Source: Bacteroides sp.
Lineage (GTDB): Bacteria > Bacteroidota > Bacteroidia > Bacteroidales > Muribaculaceae
Length of the DNA: 33,423 nt
Assembly (NCBI GenBank): GCA_023665145.1
Contig: JAMPEM010000021.1
Location: forward strand, 1-33,423
Reading direction: 5' to 3'
Below are positions 15,872-24,361 of this stretch, one piece after another. Below the pieces are notes generated by a model. It was not told the DNA's origin. It did not search any database and was given only the letters and a program-made list of their open reading frames with translations. Each line of letters starts with the position of its first letter. The first letter of the stretch is position 1. The position numbers and the translations under genes were made by a program.

Positions 15872-16116
15872 AGAGGTTGTTAAAACAATAAATGTTAATG
15901 GATTTGGGCATAATTTTTGAGGAAATTTCTGTAAATGAGAAATGAGTGTAGCTCTCTACACGATTGACGAATTTGCAGAAATTAACCAAAAAGAAGCCCA
16001 AAGAGATTGACGATTAAAATCCTTTAAGTGAATAAAATTGTTAAAAAAGCTGGTAATTACCTATTTAACAATTTTCACAAACGGATCATTTTAAGTTTTA
16101 TTATTAAACAACCTCT
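15872..16116 (+). repeat. Full-length interspersed repeat, copy B (245 bp)
   Basis: Ends are AGAGGTTGTTAAA and TTAAACAACCTCT. Internal stems: TTTGGGC (15903-15909) with GCCCAAA (15996-16002); AATTTCTGTAAAT (about 15925-15937) with ATTTGCAGAAATT; GTGTAG (15946-15951) with CTACAC (15956-15961) around CTCT; and AAAATTGTTAAA (16034-16045) with TTTAACAATTTT (16064-16075). Copy A at 24124-24361 has the same plan with compensating changes. It lies in a convergent gap between the DUF4923 terminator and the GH3 gene. A short minus-strand open frame here is part of the repeat and not a gene. Confidence 0.9.
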
Positions 16117-16173
16117 AAAAAAAATGTTACCTATCAGATGTTACAGACACGGTGTTTTTAATATATTAATCGA

Positions 16174-17274
16174 CTAACGTCGGAGAGGGTATTTGAAGCG
16201 GAGGATTCGTTTTGTTGACGCTATTGTGGCTGCCGGATTTTCAATCAGCCTCTCAAGCGACAATTTAGTGTCGGCAGGAGCTACTATTATATCCGCTCCG
16301 GCTTTTATCGATTCAACCTCCTCCAATCCTTTCGCTCCCCCCATATTAAGTGCATCTGTCAATACCAATCCGCCAAATCCAATCTCCTTCCTGAGCAATT
16401 CTCCTATCACTTTGCTACTTCCTGATGCACTCCGTCCGGTGGAATCAATTGACGGAACTGACAAATGTCCTACCATCACACCGCTTAAACCTTCCTGCGA
16501 ATAACGACTGAACGGCTTCAAATCTTCTCTCCTTAATTCCTCCAAACTCTTCCTTATAATCGGACGTATCTTATGGCTGTCGCCTCTCACACTCCCGTGT
16601 CCCGGAAAATGTTTTGCACAACTCAACACTCCGGAATCTTCCAATCCGTGTGCATAAGCCACACCTAAATCAGACACTCGTTCCGCATCTCCCGGAAATG
16701 TGCGAAATCCTATATAACCGCTCCCGTCTGCCGGAGAAATATCCATCACCGGCCCCAAAATCATATTTATCCCAAGTTTCCCGGCCTGTGTCCCTACCTT
16801 ATATCCGTAATCATACATTTGAGTAGTTGTATAACCTCCCAACTTACTGTTGACAGGGAACGATTCAGCATCTGTCAATCTCATCCCCAAACCCCACTCC
16901 GCATCTATTGCCACAAAAACGGGCAACCTTGTCCATCTCTTTATACTGTCGCACAATATCTTCGTCTCCGAGGCAGTTCCTTTCAAAAGTACTATCCCTC
17001 CTACATGCAGCTCCCTAATATATCTTTTAAGGAGTGCAATATTTGCCGGATCACTTTTGGCATATATACCGGGCATCAATAATTGTCCGGCACGTTGTCC
17101 GGGGGTCATTGACTCATATACGGAATCAGCCCATTGCTCTGCATCCTCCACATAATCCACATCATTAATTGCCACTGAATCAGAATCAGCATTACACTCA
17201 GATGTATTATGACCCCTGCAGCACATTAAAGCCACAGAGGTCATCAATATCATTATCTTTAGAGAAAGATTCAT
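16174..17274 (-). CDS. GH3 beta-N-acetylhexosaminidase (NagZ-like), exported
   Basis: This 366-residue glycoside hydrolase family 3 enzyme carries the N-acetylglucosaminidase subgroup signature KHFPGHG-x4-DSH (K221-H234), whose Asp-His pair serves as general acid/base in NagZ enzymes. The catalytic nucleophile is Asp307 in LTDALNMGG. The rest fits a single TIM barrel without the second GH3 domain or the beta-lactamase-like domain fused in some Bacteroides homologs. An N-terminal hydrophobic segment ending LMCC suggests a lipoprotein or signal peptide; the lipobox is imperfect. The likely role is removal of beta-linked GlcNAc from peptidoglycan fragments or host glycans in the periplasm. The gene begins 17 nt after the 5'-nucleotidase stop, so the two are likely co-transcribed. 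Confidence 0.9.
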   Translation of the reverse strand: MNLSLKIMILMTSVALMCCRGHNTSECNADSDSVAINDVDYVEDAEQWADSVYESMTPGQRAGQLLMPGIYAKSDPANIALLKRYIRELHVGGIVLLKGTASETKILCDSIKRWTRLPVFVAIDAEWGLGMRLTDAESFPVNSKLGGYTTTQMYDYGYKVGTQAGKLGINMILGPVMDISPADGSGYIGFRTFPGDAERVSDLGVAYAHGLEDSGVLSCAKHFPGHGSVRGDSHKIRPIIRKSLEELRREDLKPFSRYSQEGLSGVMVGHLSVPSIDSTGRSASGSSKVIGELLRKEIGFGGLVLTDALNMGGAKGLEEVESIKAGADIIVAPADTKLSLERLIENPAATIASTKRILRFKYPLRR

Positions 17275-17291
17275 TTCATACAGGAAAGGGA

Positions 17292-18857
17292 CTATTTCAC
17301 AAGCTGCTGAAAACGTCCGGTACAGTCCGGTGCTATCGGCAACCCAAGTTCATTCAGTCTGACTATATAATCCATCACATGACTGACAACTTCTCCGGAA
17401 TCCGTCCACAGCAATTTCCCATTAGCCCATGAACGCATATCATCATTCCCTTCAGCTACATAATCAAGTGTGGACACCACATAAGGCTTCTGCGGATCCA
17501 TCACCTCACCATTGATGATGACACGTACCACATTCCCATCATCATACAGCACACGAACATTCTCGCTGACTGCCTCGCCCCCTTTGCCAAGAGCTACCTG
17601 AAGTGCATCAATTATATCTTGTCCCTTCACTTCCAAGAGCACCATATGATTGACAAATGGGAAAGTGGAGAGAATCTCACCCTCCGTCACATCACCTTTC
17701 GGCATATTTTGACGAATACCACCAACATTCATAAATCCCATATCAACAGGTGGGATTTCCATTCCGACAGTTCTTAGCGAATCTGCGGCATGACGGCCAT
17801 ACGCCAAAGCTATATCCGCCACAAAATTTGCATATCCGCCATTACGATCATCACCATTGAGGTCATAAAGCGACTGTGCTATCACTCGAGAATTGACCGA
17901 ATCCACCTTATGCTTATAAGGCGCAAGATATTCCATCATCCCTGCGTCGAGCTGTTCCTTAGGGAATCGGTCAGTTACCGGTATCAATGTATATTCAATT
18001 GAATTGCTTTTTCCACCCTTAATCTTATCCAAATCTATATCAATCTTACCGATATATTTTCCATATTTCCCGGTTTGTGTGATGAGCACAGGTTTCCCTT
18101 TAGAGTTCTCAACAATGTATGGCTGATGCTTCGGATCATCCGGTCCGAGAAGTGTGTGGGAATGTCCTCCTATGATGATATCTATATCTTTACTCGCTTG
18201 CGCAAGCTCCACATCTGTAGTTTTATCACTCTCCTTCTTATACCCTATATGGGATACCACAACCACCAAATCACACTTCTTCTTATTCTTAAGATAAGCT
18301 GCCGTCTCATTGGCCGTCTTGATGATATTCTTGAAAACCATCCCCTGATAATTGGATTTCTGAATAAGACTTTCGGGATCAACATTGATTCCGATAAATC
18401 CTATCTTTTTCCCGTCTACCTCCTTGATGACATAAGGATCAAACATACCGGCCAATGGAGTAGCGCTGAAATCATAATTGGCAGATAGGCGACTCCCTTT
18501 GACATCCTTGTAATACTTGGCCAGCTCATCAAGTCCGTTGTCAAACTCATGATTACCCAAAATTCGGATATCATAATCCATCATATTCAACAACGGATAC
18601 TCCACATCGCCACGAAAAAATTTGAAATACAACGATCCTTGTACCACATCTCCGGCATCCACCAATATGACATTATCCTCAGCCTTACGCACTGAGTCTA
18701 TCACAGCTTTACGCTGCAGGATTCCTCCAAGACCATTCTTATCCGGCTCTATTTGCGAATGTGTATCATTGGTATGAAGAATCACAAGGTGCTCAGCGAC
18801 TGCACTCGCAGATACAGCCATCATCATCAATCCTAAACCTATTTTTCTAAGTCTCAT
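17292..18857 (-). CDS. Exported 5'-nucleotidase / 2',3'-cyclic phosphodiesterase family protein
   Basis: This 521-residue UshA-like protein has a signal peptide (cleavage near AVAEH, residue 21). The N-terminal metallophosphatase domain shows the metal-binding motifs LHTNDTH (D31, H33), DAGD (D70), GNHEFDNG (N102, H103), VVSHIGY and GGHSHT. The C-terminal nucleotidase domain (about residues 330-521) has MNVGGIRQNMPKGDVTEGE and the FPFVNHMVLLEVKG strand. In many Bacteroides these two domains are encoded by adjacent genes; here they form one chain. It probably dephosphorylates nucleotides in the periplasm for nucleoside uptake. It leads a likely two-gene operon with the GH3 hexosaminidase. No clear promoter was found. 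Confidence 0.92.
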   Translation of the reverse strand: MRLRKIGLGLMMMAVSASAVAEHLVILHTNDTHSQIEPDKNGLGGILQRKAVIDSVRKAEDNVILVDAGDVVQGSLYFKFFRGDVEYPLLNMMDYDIRILGNHEFDNGLDELAKYYKDVKGSRLSANYDFSATPLAGMFDPYVIKEVDGKKIGFIGINVDPESLIQKSNYQGMVFKNIIKTANETAAYLKNKKKCDLVVVVSHIGYKKESDKTTDVELAQASKDIDIIIGGHSHTLLGPDDPKHQPYIVENSKGKPVLITQTGKYGKYIGKIDIDLDKIKGGKSNSIEYTLIPVTDRFPKEQLDAGMMEYLAPYKHKVDSVNSRVIAQSLYDLNGDDRNGGYANFVADIALAYGRHAADSLRTVGMEIPPVDMGFMNVGGIRQNMPKGDVTEGEILSTFPFVNHMVLLEVKGQDIIDALQVALGKGGEAVSENVRVLYDDGNVVRVIINGEVMDPQKPYVVSTLDYVAEGNDDMRSWANGKLLWTDSGEVVSHVMDYIVRLNELGLPIAPDCTGRFQQLVK

Positions 18858-18909
18858 AATATTATTATCACTTTTAACTTATCACCTCTACCATTTTCCC
18901 GATTTCCTA

Positions 18910-18954
18910 CGATGAAGGCTCATAGGATTTCTATAACCCCATAAGCCTTCATCG
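18910..18954. terminator. Hairpin between gpmI and the 5'-nucleotidase gene
   Basis: CGATGAAGGCT (18910-18920) pairs perfectly with AGCCTTCATCG (18944-18954), with partial pairing extending inward. It follows the gpmI stop codon on the minus strand. No T-run follows on that strand, so it may be a stabilising 3' hairpin rather than a classic terminator. Confidence 0.6.
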
Positions 18955-18967
18955 TTATATTCTTATA

Positions 18968-20476
18968 TTAATATATAAGATTCTTCCCGTCCATTTCCGA
19001 TGGTTGGGGAAGACCAAGGATATGCAGCAACGACGGAGCCACATCTGCCAAACGACCATCTTTCACTTTGGCATCTTTATTCTCACTGATATATATAAAC
19101 GGAACGGGATTGAGCGAGTGTGCCGTATTCGGCGTTCCGTCTTCATTCAATGCATGATCAGCATTCCCATGGTCAGCTATTATTATGGCCTCATATCCAT
19201 GTTTCTTGGCTGCCTCCACTACATCCTTCACACATACATCAAGTGTAGCTACTGCTTTCTCTATTGCAGAATAAACACCGGTATGACCCACCATATCACC
19301 ATTGGCAAAATTCACTACAATGAACTGATATTTCTCACTATCAATAGCCTCAACGAGTTTCTCCGTAACCTCATAGGCACTCATCTCCGGTTTAAGGTCA
19401 TACGTTGCAACCTTTGGAGAAGGCACCAAAATACGATCTTCATTATCCACCGGCTGCTCCCTGCCTCCGTTAAAGAAGAACGTCACATGTGCATACTTCT
19501 CCGTTTCGGCTATATGAAGCTGCTTCAACTTCTTACTTGAGAGATACTCGGCCAGAGTGTTGGGAACATCCTCTTTGTCAAAAAGGATATGAACGCCCTT
19601 GAATGAATTATCATAAGGAGTCATGCAATAATACTGCAATCCGGCTATCGGCTTCATCCCCTCCTCCTCATGCTGGGTAAGAACCGTTGTCAACTCTTTG
19701 GCGCGGTCATTACGATAATTATAGAAAATCACCACATGACCCTCTTTTATTTTTCCGTCAATCTCTGTATTTACTATTGGCTTAATAAATTCATCGGTAA
19801 CACCTTCAGAATATGACTCCTCTACAGCTTTGACTACATTATCAGTCTCCTTACCTTTACCCTCGACAAGAAGATTGTATGCCTCTTTGACACGATCCCA
19901 ACGATGGTCGCGGTCCATTGCATAATATCTGCCGATGACAGATGCAATTTTTCCGGCACTTTTGCTGCAATGATTCTCAAGCTCTGTCAAGAATCCGGCT
20001 CCACTCTTCGGGTCAGTATCTCTGCCATCCATAAAACAATGCAGGTAGACATCCTCAAGATTATACTCCTTTGCAATATCGCAAAGTGCAAAAACATGAT
20101 CCAAAGATGAATGTACGCCTCCTGCCGATGTCAATCCCATAAAATGAATTGGCACTTTATGATCACGAGCATAACTAAACGCTGATACAATCTCTTTATT
20201 ATTCAAAATTGACTTATCTTCTATGGCACGATTTATCTTCACCAAATCCTGATAAACCACTCGACCGGCACCGATATTAAGATGACCCACTTCTGAATTT
20301 CCCATCTGACCGGCAGGAAGTCCAACATCCAAGCCGCTCGCTTGAAGCTGAGAATGTGGATACTCCTTGAAGAGTGAATCCATATATGGCGTTGGTGTAT
20401 TGAAAATTACGTCATCTTTTTTATGATCACCAAGACCATATCCGTCTAAAATTATCAATAATGCTTTTTTATCCAT
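18968..20476 (-). CDS. gpmI: 2,3-bisphosphoglycerate-independent phosphoglycerate mutase
   Basis: This 502-residue cytoplasmic enzyme interconverts 3- and 2-phosphoglycerate in glycolysis. It shows the alkaline-phosphatase-superfamily metal site: D11 in LIILDGYG, catalytic S61 in [40 protein letters not shown], the [10 protein letters not shown] stretch, and [11 protein letters not shown] plus IIADHGNAD near the C-terminus. Length is normal. The open frame extends 20 codons further upstream without homology, so MDKKALL is taken as the start. It is probably monocistronic, flanked by a 36-bp repeat relic upstream and a hairpin downstream. No clear promoter was found. Confidence 0.97.
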   Translation of the reverse strand: MDKKALLIILDGYGLGDHKKDDVIFNTPTPYMDSLFKEYPHSQLQASGLDVGLPAGQMGNSEVGHLNIGAGRVVYQDLVKINRAIEDKSILNNKEIVSAFSYARDHKVPIHFMGLTSAGGVHSSLDHVFALCDIAKEYNLEDVYLHCFMDGRDTDPKSGAGFLTELENHCSKSAGKIASVIGRYYAMDRDHRWDRVKEAYNLLVEGKGKETDNVVKAVEESYSEGVTDEFIKPIVNTEIDGKIKEGHVVIFYNYRNDRAKELTTVLTQHEEEGMKPIAGLQYYCMTPYDNSFKGVHILFDKEDVPNTLAEYLSSKKLKQLHIAETEKYAHVTFFFNGGREQPVDNEDRILVPSPKVATYDLKPEMSAYEVTEKLVEAIDSEKYQFIVVNFANGDMVGHTGVYSAIEKAVATLDVCVKDVVEAAKKHGYEAIIIADHGNADHALNEDGTPNTAHSLNPVPFIYISENKDAKVKDGRLADVAPSLLHILGLPQPSEMDGKNLIY

Positions 20477-20545
20477 AAATTGCTTATCTGTATTGACCTG
20501 TTTTATGTAGATATCCTCTAAACTATAAACACTCAACTTGCATTA

Positions 20546-20581
20546 AGAGGTTGTTTTAAATTTTATTTTTAAACATCCTCT
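20546..20581. repeat. Minimal repeat copy: two terminal repeats back to back
   Basis: AGAGGTTGTTTTAAA and TTTAAACATCCTCT face each other across a few T-rich bases, so only the termini of the interspersed family remain. As RNA it forms a hairpin, and it lies between the gpmI start and the rplS 3' end. Confidence 0.65.
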
Positions 20582-20607
20582 ATGTTACAAACATTCCTAT
20601 ATACCTA

Positions 20608-20635
20608 ACGACCTACCCCTCATGAGGCAGGTCGT
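20608..20635 (-). terminator. Terminator-like hairpin after rplS
   Basis: ACGACCT (20608-20614) pairs with AGGTCGT (20629-20635), with CCTC/GAGG (20618-20621 and 20624-20627) inside. It lies about 30 nt past the rplS stop. Only a weak T content follows on the minus strand. Confidence 0.55.
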
Positions 20636-20666
20636 ACGTTATGGAATATTGCGAATTGCCTCCGGC

Positions 20667-21032
20667 TTATGCCTGGGCTTTCTTTACGCGGCGCTCCTTG
20701 ATACGAGCTTTCTTACCGGTGAGTCCACGAAGATAATAAAGTTTGGCACGGCGCACCTTACCATACTTATTTACTGTGATTGACTCAATAAAGGGTGACT
20801 CTATCGGAAAAATTCTCTCTACTCCGATACCATCGGAAATCTTGCGTACGGTGAAGCGTTTCTTATCTCCGTTTCCATTGATACGGATCACTACTCCACG
20901 ATACTGCTGGATACGTTCCTTGTTACCCTCTTTGATTCGATATGCCACGGTGATGGTATCGCCCGGGCCGAATTCATCAAATTGCTTCTTGGGAGTGGCA
21001 AATGCCTCCTCTACTACTTTTATTAAATCCAT
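20667..21032 (-). CDS. rplS: 50S ribosomal protein L19 (bL19)
   Basis: This 121-residue protein is a large-subunit component at the interface with the small subunit. Diagnostic stretches are [46 protein letters not shown] and the [22 protein letters not shown]-terminal portion. Length matches the family. In many bacteria rplS is linked to rimM and trmD; here it stands alone with its own consensus promoter (21104-21135) and a downstream hairpin, so it is monocistronic. Confidence 0.97.
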   Translation of the reverse strand: MDLIKVVEEAFATPKKQFDEFGPGDTITVAYRIKEGNKERIQQYRGVVIRINGNGDKKRFTVRKISDGIGVERIFPIESPFIESITVNKYGKVRRAKLYYLRGLTGKKARIKERRVKKAQA

Positions 21033-21103
21033 TTCTATTAATTTTTTTAAGCTTGCAATATTCGACGGCCACTATCGTCCGCCCAGAGATTGCAAACCGA
21101 CTG

Positions 21104-21135
21104 CAAAATTACAAAAATTTTCCCTCCAGACCAAA
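21104..21135 (-). promoter_or_regulatory. Promoter of rplS
   Basis: On the minus strand TTTG (21132-21135), a 20-nt spacer and TAATTTTG (21104-21111) match the consensus perfectly. The leader to the ATG is about 65 nt. Confidence 0.82.
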
Positions 21136-21222
21136 TAATTCCCGAATATTTTTATCCCAATTATACTAAATCCCCCCCGCACATTCTTATCACCCTTTCA
21201 CAATCAACTAATAGTCAGCCGA

Positions 21223-21981
21223 CTATAAACCACCATTATCCACATACGAGTAATGACCTTCAGCCGACACTATCACATGATCCAAAAGCTTAAGATCCAA
21301 CGCCTCTGCTCCTTTACGGCACATCTGAGTTATCTTATTATCCGCCCCACTCGGCATCAAATTGCCACTCGGGTGATTATGCACCAGGATTATCCCCTCA
21401 GCCTCCTCAAGCAGCGCATGTTTGAGCAACGTCTTCAAGTCAAACACAGTTGCCACAGCACTCCCCGCTGATATACACCGCTCTGAAATCACCTGATTGC
21501 GTCGCGACAAATATAAAACCCATATCTGCTCATGAGACAAATTCCCAATCCTCGACCTCATCAAAGTTGCAACATCAGCTGCACTCTTTATCACTGTCTG
21601 CTGTGCCGCCCCCTCTCCGTTATATCGCCGGATAAGCTCCATAACTGCCTCTATCTGGATAGCCTTCGTCTCACCAATACCCCGAAATTGTGTCAACTCT
21701 TTGCGCGAACGACGCTCAAGACGATGAAGTCGGTTGTCATTCAGTGCCATCAACTGTCTCGAAAGCGACGTCACTGGAAATCCCGGAGTTCCCGTTCGCA
21801 GTATTATTGCCCAAAGCTCCGGAATTGACAACACACCGCATCCATAACGAAGCGCCTTCTCCCTCGGTTGGGAATCCGAATCAAACTCTTTTACTGTCAG
21901 TGTTTTCTCCCCTGCTCCTCGTTTATAATCCCTGTTCAAAAGCTCATCCGGTTCATACATTCTCGCTTCCTCAAGCTCCAT
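21223..21981 (-). CDS. radC: RadC family JAB-domain protein
   Basis: This 252-residue protein has the RadC architecture: a helix-hairpin-helix-like region (about 45-120, with LTQFRGIGETKAIQIEAV) and a C-terminal JAB/MPN metalloprotease-like domain. The metal motif H201-N-H203-x7-S211-x2-D214 is intact. Despite its name the family is not established as a DNA-repair factor, and its true function is unsettled. The ATG at 21981 begins one base after the stop of the glycosyltransferase gene, which supports this start over an internal Met at residue 8. A small ATAGTC/GACTAT hairpin (21211-21226) overlaps the stop. It is the last gene of an efp-glycosyltransferase-radC run. Confidence 0.93.
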   Translation of the reverse strand: MELEEARMYEPDELLNRDYKRGAGEKTLTVKEFDSDSQPREKALRYGCGVLSIPELWAIILRTGTPGFPVTSLSRQLMALNDNRLHRLERRSRKELTQFRGIGETKAIQIEAVMELIRRYNGEGAAQQTVIKSAADVATLMRSRIGNLSHEQIWVLYLSRRNQVISERCISAGSAVATVFDLKTLLKHALLEEAEGIILVHNHPSGNLMPSGADNKITQMCRKGAEALDLKLLDHVIVSAEGHYSYVDNGGL

Positions 21982-21982
21982 G

Positions 21983-22996
21983 TCATTTACCCCTCCTCAT
22001 CTCTACCTCCTGAGCCTCATCTCGCCCATGACGCAATAATATCTTCCATGTATAAGCTCGGATGAACCCGGTGCCGTAGCCACAAAGTTGTACAAGAGAT
22101 GTCAATACCCCTATTGAACCTATTTTCAAACTTCGTGTTGCCACTATTCCCCATACCCATACAGCAAGTAGATAAACCACCAGCGGCATTATCATCCATT
22201 TCCAAAAAAATGAACCGATTATCATACCGACAGCCCCAAGCACAAACAATGCCGGAAGCCAATGCACAGCCTTCATTGACCCGGGATAAAGCAACTGCAA
22301 TGTAATTCGCGACATACCGAACACATGCACCTGACGCCAGAATTTCTTCAAATCCACACGCCGCTTATGGAATACTCGTACCCCTCTATACAACTTGATA
22401 TCGAATCCCGCTTGACGTATTCTGGTACTCATATCGATATCCTCAGAAAACATCTCCCTAAATCCACCTACCTTATTATACACCTCGCGGGAAAAGCCCA
22501 TATTAAATGTGCGCGGCACAAACTTTTCAAGCTGCATCTTCCCTCCACGTATTCCACCGGTGGTAAGGAACGATGTCATAGAATAATTTATCGCCTTCTG
22601 CAAATCTGAGAAAGATTCATGCGCATCATCCGGACCTCCAAAACAGTCTGTAGGATTCTCCCTTAACTCACGTTTCAGATTAGATATATAATCCGGAGGT
22701 AGAATACAGTCAGAGTCGACGAAGACAAGAAAATCTCCGCCGGCTCTTTCTATTCCATAATTGCGGGCTATACTCCGACCTTCGTTATCCTTATAAAAAT
22801 ACTGAAGATGCAGACCGGCAATATATTGACGCGCCTGGACATCACATCGCACGGTACTTCCGTCTTCCACAAGCACTATCTCAAAATCACTGTCTGTCTG
22901 TGACTCAAGACTCTTCAGAAGATCCGCCACTTCATCCGGCCGATTATACACCGGCACTATGATGGATATCGAGGGGGAGGAGGCTGATATGGCCAT
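21983..22996 (-). CDS. Family 2 glycosyltransferase, membrane-anchored
   Basis: This 337-residue protein starts with a GT-A fold of family 2 (ISIIVPVYNRPDEVADLLKSL). The nucleotide-sugar/metal motif D94-S-D96 sits in VFVDSDC, and a later SEDIDMSTRI segment provides the probable catalytic Asp. From about residue 235 two or three hydrophobic segments (LPALFVLGAVGMIIGSFF and beyond) should anchor it in the inner membrane with the catalytic domain in the cytoplasm. Family members add single sugars to lipid-linked or surface polysaccharides; donor and acceptor cannot be told. It follows efp by 41 nt and abuts radC. Confidence 0.9.
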   Translation of the reverse strand: MAISASSPSISIIVPVYNRPDEVADLLKSLESQTDSDFEIVLVEDGSTVRCDVQARQYIAGLHLQYFYKDNEGRSIARNYGIERAGGDFLVFVDSDCILPPDYISNLKRELRENPTDCFGGPDDAHESFSDLQKAINYSMTSFLTTGGIRGGKMQLEKFVPRTFNMGFSREVYNKVGGFREMFSEDIDMSTRIRQAGFDIKLYRGVRVFHKRRVDLKKFWRQVHVFGMSRITLQLLYPGSMKAVHWLPALFVLGAVGMIIGSFFWKWMIMPLVVYLLAVWVWGIVATRSLKIGSIGVLTSLVQLCGYGTGFIRAYTWKILLRHGRDEAQEVEMRRGK

Positions 22997-23037
22997 TCCC
23001 TTTTATTTTATTGGTTGCTGTATGTTTTTACAAGCTA

Positions 23038-23604
23038 TTAGAGCTTGGCACGGCTCACATAGCTTCCATCGCGGGTGTCTACCTCTATCATATCACCTTC
23101 GTTGATAAACAAAGGAACACGAACTGTAGCTCCGGTCTCCACAGTAGCGGGCTTAAGTGTATTGGTAGCTGTATCACCCTTGATACCCGGTTCAGTATAT
23201 GTAATCTTAAGGATTGTCTTGGTGGGCATCTCTGCATAAAGCACGGTTTCAGTTGACGCATCGGATACGACTTCCACCACATCTCCCTCTTTCATAAAAT
23301 CCGCTCCGGTCACGAGTTCCTTGGCAATGGGAATTTGCTCAAATGTTTCCTGATTCATGAAGATGTCATCACCACCCTCTGAATAAAGATACTGATAAGG
23401 GCGACGCTCCACACGCACATCCTCAAGCTTCTCACCGATATTGAAACGACGTTCTATCACACGGCCGTCCACAACATCCTTAAGCTTGGTGCGCATAAAT
23501 GTATTACCCTTTCCGGGCTTTACGTGAAGAAACTCCACGCAGAAATAAAGACGGCCGTCCAAGCGGATGCATGAGCCGTTCTTAATGTCTTGAGCGTTCA
23601 TCAT
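23038..23604 (-). CDS. efp: Translation elongation factor P
   Basis: This 188-residue protein relieves ribosome stalling at polyproline motifs by binding between the P and E sites. Three OB-like domains fit the length. The tip loop is [10 protein letters not shown], with K32 at the position that is modified in many bacteria. The conserved C-terminal [16 protein letters not shown] segment (here [12 protein letters not shown]) and [18 protein letters not shown] are clear. The open frame extends 21 codons further upstream without homology; family members start [10 protein letters not shown], so the first of two adjacent Met codons is chosen. A TAATTTTG element (23672-23679, minus strand) gives a leader of about 60 nt. 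It heads the run efp-glycosyltransferase-radC. Confidence 0.96.
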   Translation of the reverse strand: MMNAQDIKNGSCIRLDGRLYFCVEFLHVKPGKGNTFMRTKLKDVVDGRVIERRFNIGEKLEDVRVERRPYQYLYSEGGDDIFMNQETFEQIPIAKELVTGADFMKEGDVVEVVSDASTETVLYAEMPTKTILKITYTEPGIKGDTATNTLKPATVETGATVRVPLFINEGDMIEVDTRDGSYVSRAKL

Positions 23605-23671
23605 AACGTTTGAAAATATATTTTTATTGTTTATTATCTGATTTGTGACCACAGAAGGCCTTTTCAAGGTG

Positions 23672-23679
23672 CAAAATTA
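23672..23679 (-). promoter_or_regulatory. -7 element of the efp promoter
   Basis: TAATTTTG is read on the minus strand and followed by GCACC, like the strong promoters in this window. No TTTG is found at the standard distance; the nearest (23706-23709) is 26 nt away, so the promoter is only half-supported. Confidence 0.5.
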
Positions 23680-23729
23680 CAAAAAAATCAGAATAAAACA
23701 GCACTCAAACTAAAAAAAATGTCCGAAAG

Positions 23730-23761
23730 GTTGTGGGAATAAAAAAATGTAACTAACTTTG
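23730..23761 (+). promoter_or_regulatory. Promoter of rpmH
   Basis: GTTG (23730-23733), a 20-nt spacer and TAACTTTG (23754-23761) followed by CAG fit the consensus with one mismatch. The leader is about 33 nt and A-rich, a favourable context for translation in this phylum. Confidence 0.72.
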
Positions 23762-23799
23762 CAGTCCGAAAAAAAGAAACAAATAAAATCTTAGATAAA

Positions 23800-23955
23800 A
23801 TGAAAAGAACATATCAACCCTCCAACCGCAGAAGAGTCAACAAACATGGCTTCCGCGAGAGAATGGCAAGCAAAGACGGCCGCAAAGTATTGGCACGTCG
23901 TCGCGCCAAAGGTCGTGCTTCTTTGACCGTTTCCGACAGCATCGCCGGCAAATAA
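23800..23955 (+). CDS. rpmH: 50S ribosomal protein L34 (bL34)
   Basis: This short gene encodes 51 residues: [18 protein letters not shown], then [21 protein letters not shown] and a Bacteroidetes-type tail ending SIAGK. L34 is a small basic large-subunit protein. The usual bacterial context of rpmH with dnaA or rnpA is absent; here it stands alone, divergent from efp. It has a good promoter, and two hairpins follow (23966-23980 and 24010-24066) before a full-length repeat. Confidence 0.96.
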   Translation: MKRTYQPSNRRRVNKHGFRERMASKDGRKVLARRRAKGRASLTVSDSIAGK

Positions 23956-23965
23956 TAAGAATTAC

Positions 23966-24066
23966 GCCACTGCATGTGGCATAATTAACAATATGCCGTC
24001 GGTCAAGGGCTGACACATAAGGTTTTCTCCATCATTTCATAATGACGGGGAAATTTTATGTGTCAG
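23966..24066 (+). terminator. Two hairpins downstream of rpmH
   Basis: GCCAC/GTGGC (23966-23970 with 23976-23980) is a small stem-loop 10 nt after the stop. A longer one pairs CTGACACATAA (24010-24020) with TTATGTGTCAG (24056-24066), and TTTTC-CC can pair with GGGGAAA inside. Neither has a T-run after it, so whether they terminate, protect the mRNA, or belong to another small RNA is unknown. Confidence 0.5.
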
Positions 24067-24123
24067 TGCCGTATGTAAACATAGCTACAAAATATCTGCC
24101 ACTGAAACTCTAATAGGCTGTTT

Positions 24124-24361
24124 AGAGGTTGTTAAAAAAATAAATGTTAATGGATTTGGACATAATTTTTGAGGAAATTTTTGTAAATGATGAATGTAGC
24201 GAGCTACATGATTGACGAAATTGCAGAATTAACCAAAAAGAAGTCCAAAGAGATTGACAATTAAAATATTTTGAATGAATAAAATTGTTAAAAAGCTGAT
24301 AATAATCCATTTAACAATTTCACAAACGAATCATTTTAAGTCTTGTTATTAAACAACCTCT
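24124..24361 (+). repeat. Full-length interspersed repeat, copy A (238 bp)
   Basis: Same plan as copy B at 15872-16116. Ends are AGAGGTTGTTAAA and TTAAACAACCTCT. Stems: TTTGGAC (24155-24161) with GTCCAAA (24243-24249), ATGTAG (24194-24199) with CTACAT (24204-24209) around CGAG, and AAATTGTTAAA (24282-24292) with TTTAACAATTT (24310-24320). Flanking TTT and AAA extend the terminal inverted repeat by three pairs. No target-site duplication is obvious. A 62-codon open frame on the minus strand is formed by the repeat itself. Confidence 0.9.

Noticed and set aside
15810-16001. 63-codon minus-strand frame, with a similar one at 24122-24310
   Set aside because: The similarity between the two comes from the nucleotide repeat; they begin and end differently, and the repeat's conservation follows base-pairing rather than codons.
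16124-16145. Two ATGTTAC direct repeats 15 bp apart near the GH3 3' end
   Set aside because: Only two short units at the end of a gene in AT-rich DNA; no array or known operator pattern.
20477-20536. 20-codon N-terminal extension of gpmI
   Set aside because: Family proteins begin at the [12 protein letters not shown] segment; the extension is not conserved-looking.
23605-23667. 21-codon N-terminal extension of efp
   Set aside because: Family proteins start [10 protein letters not shown], and the extension runs back to just below the -7 element at 23672-23679, so the farther start lies at the very beginning of the likely transcript.
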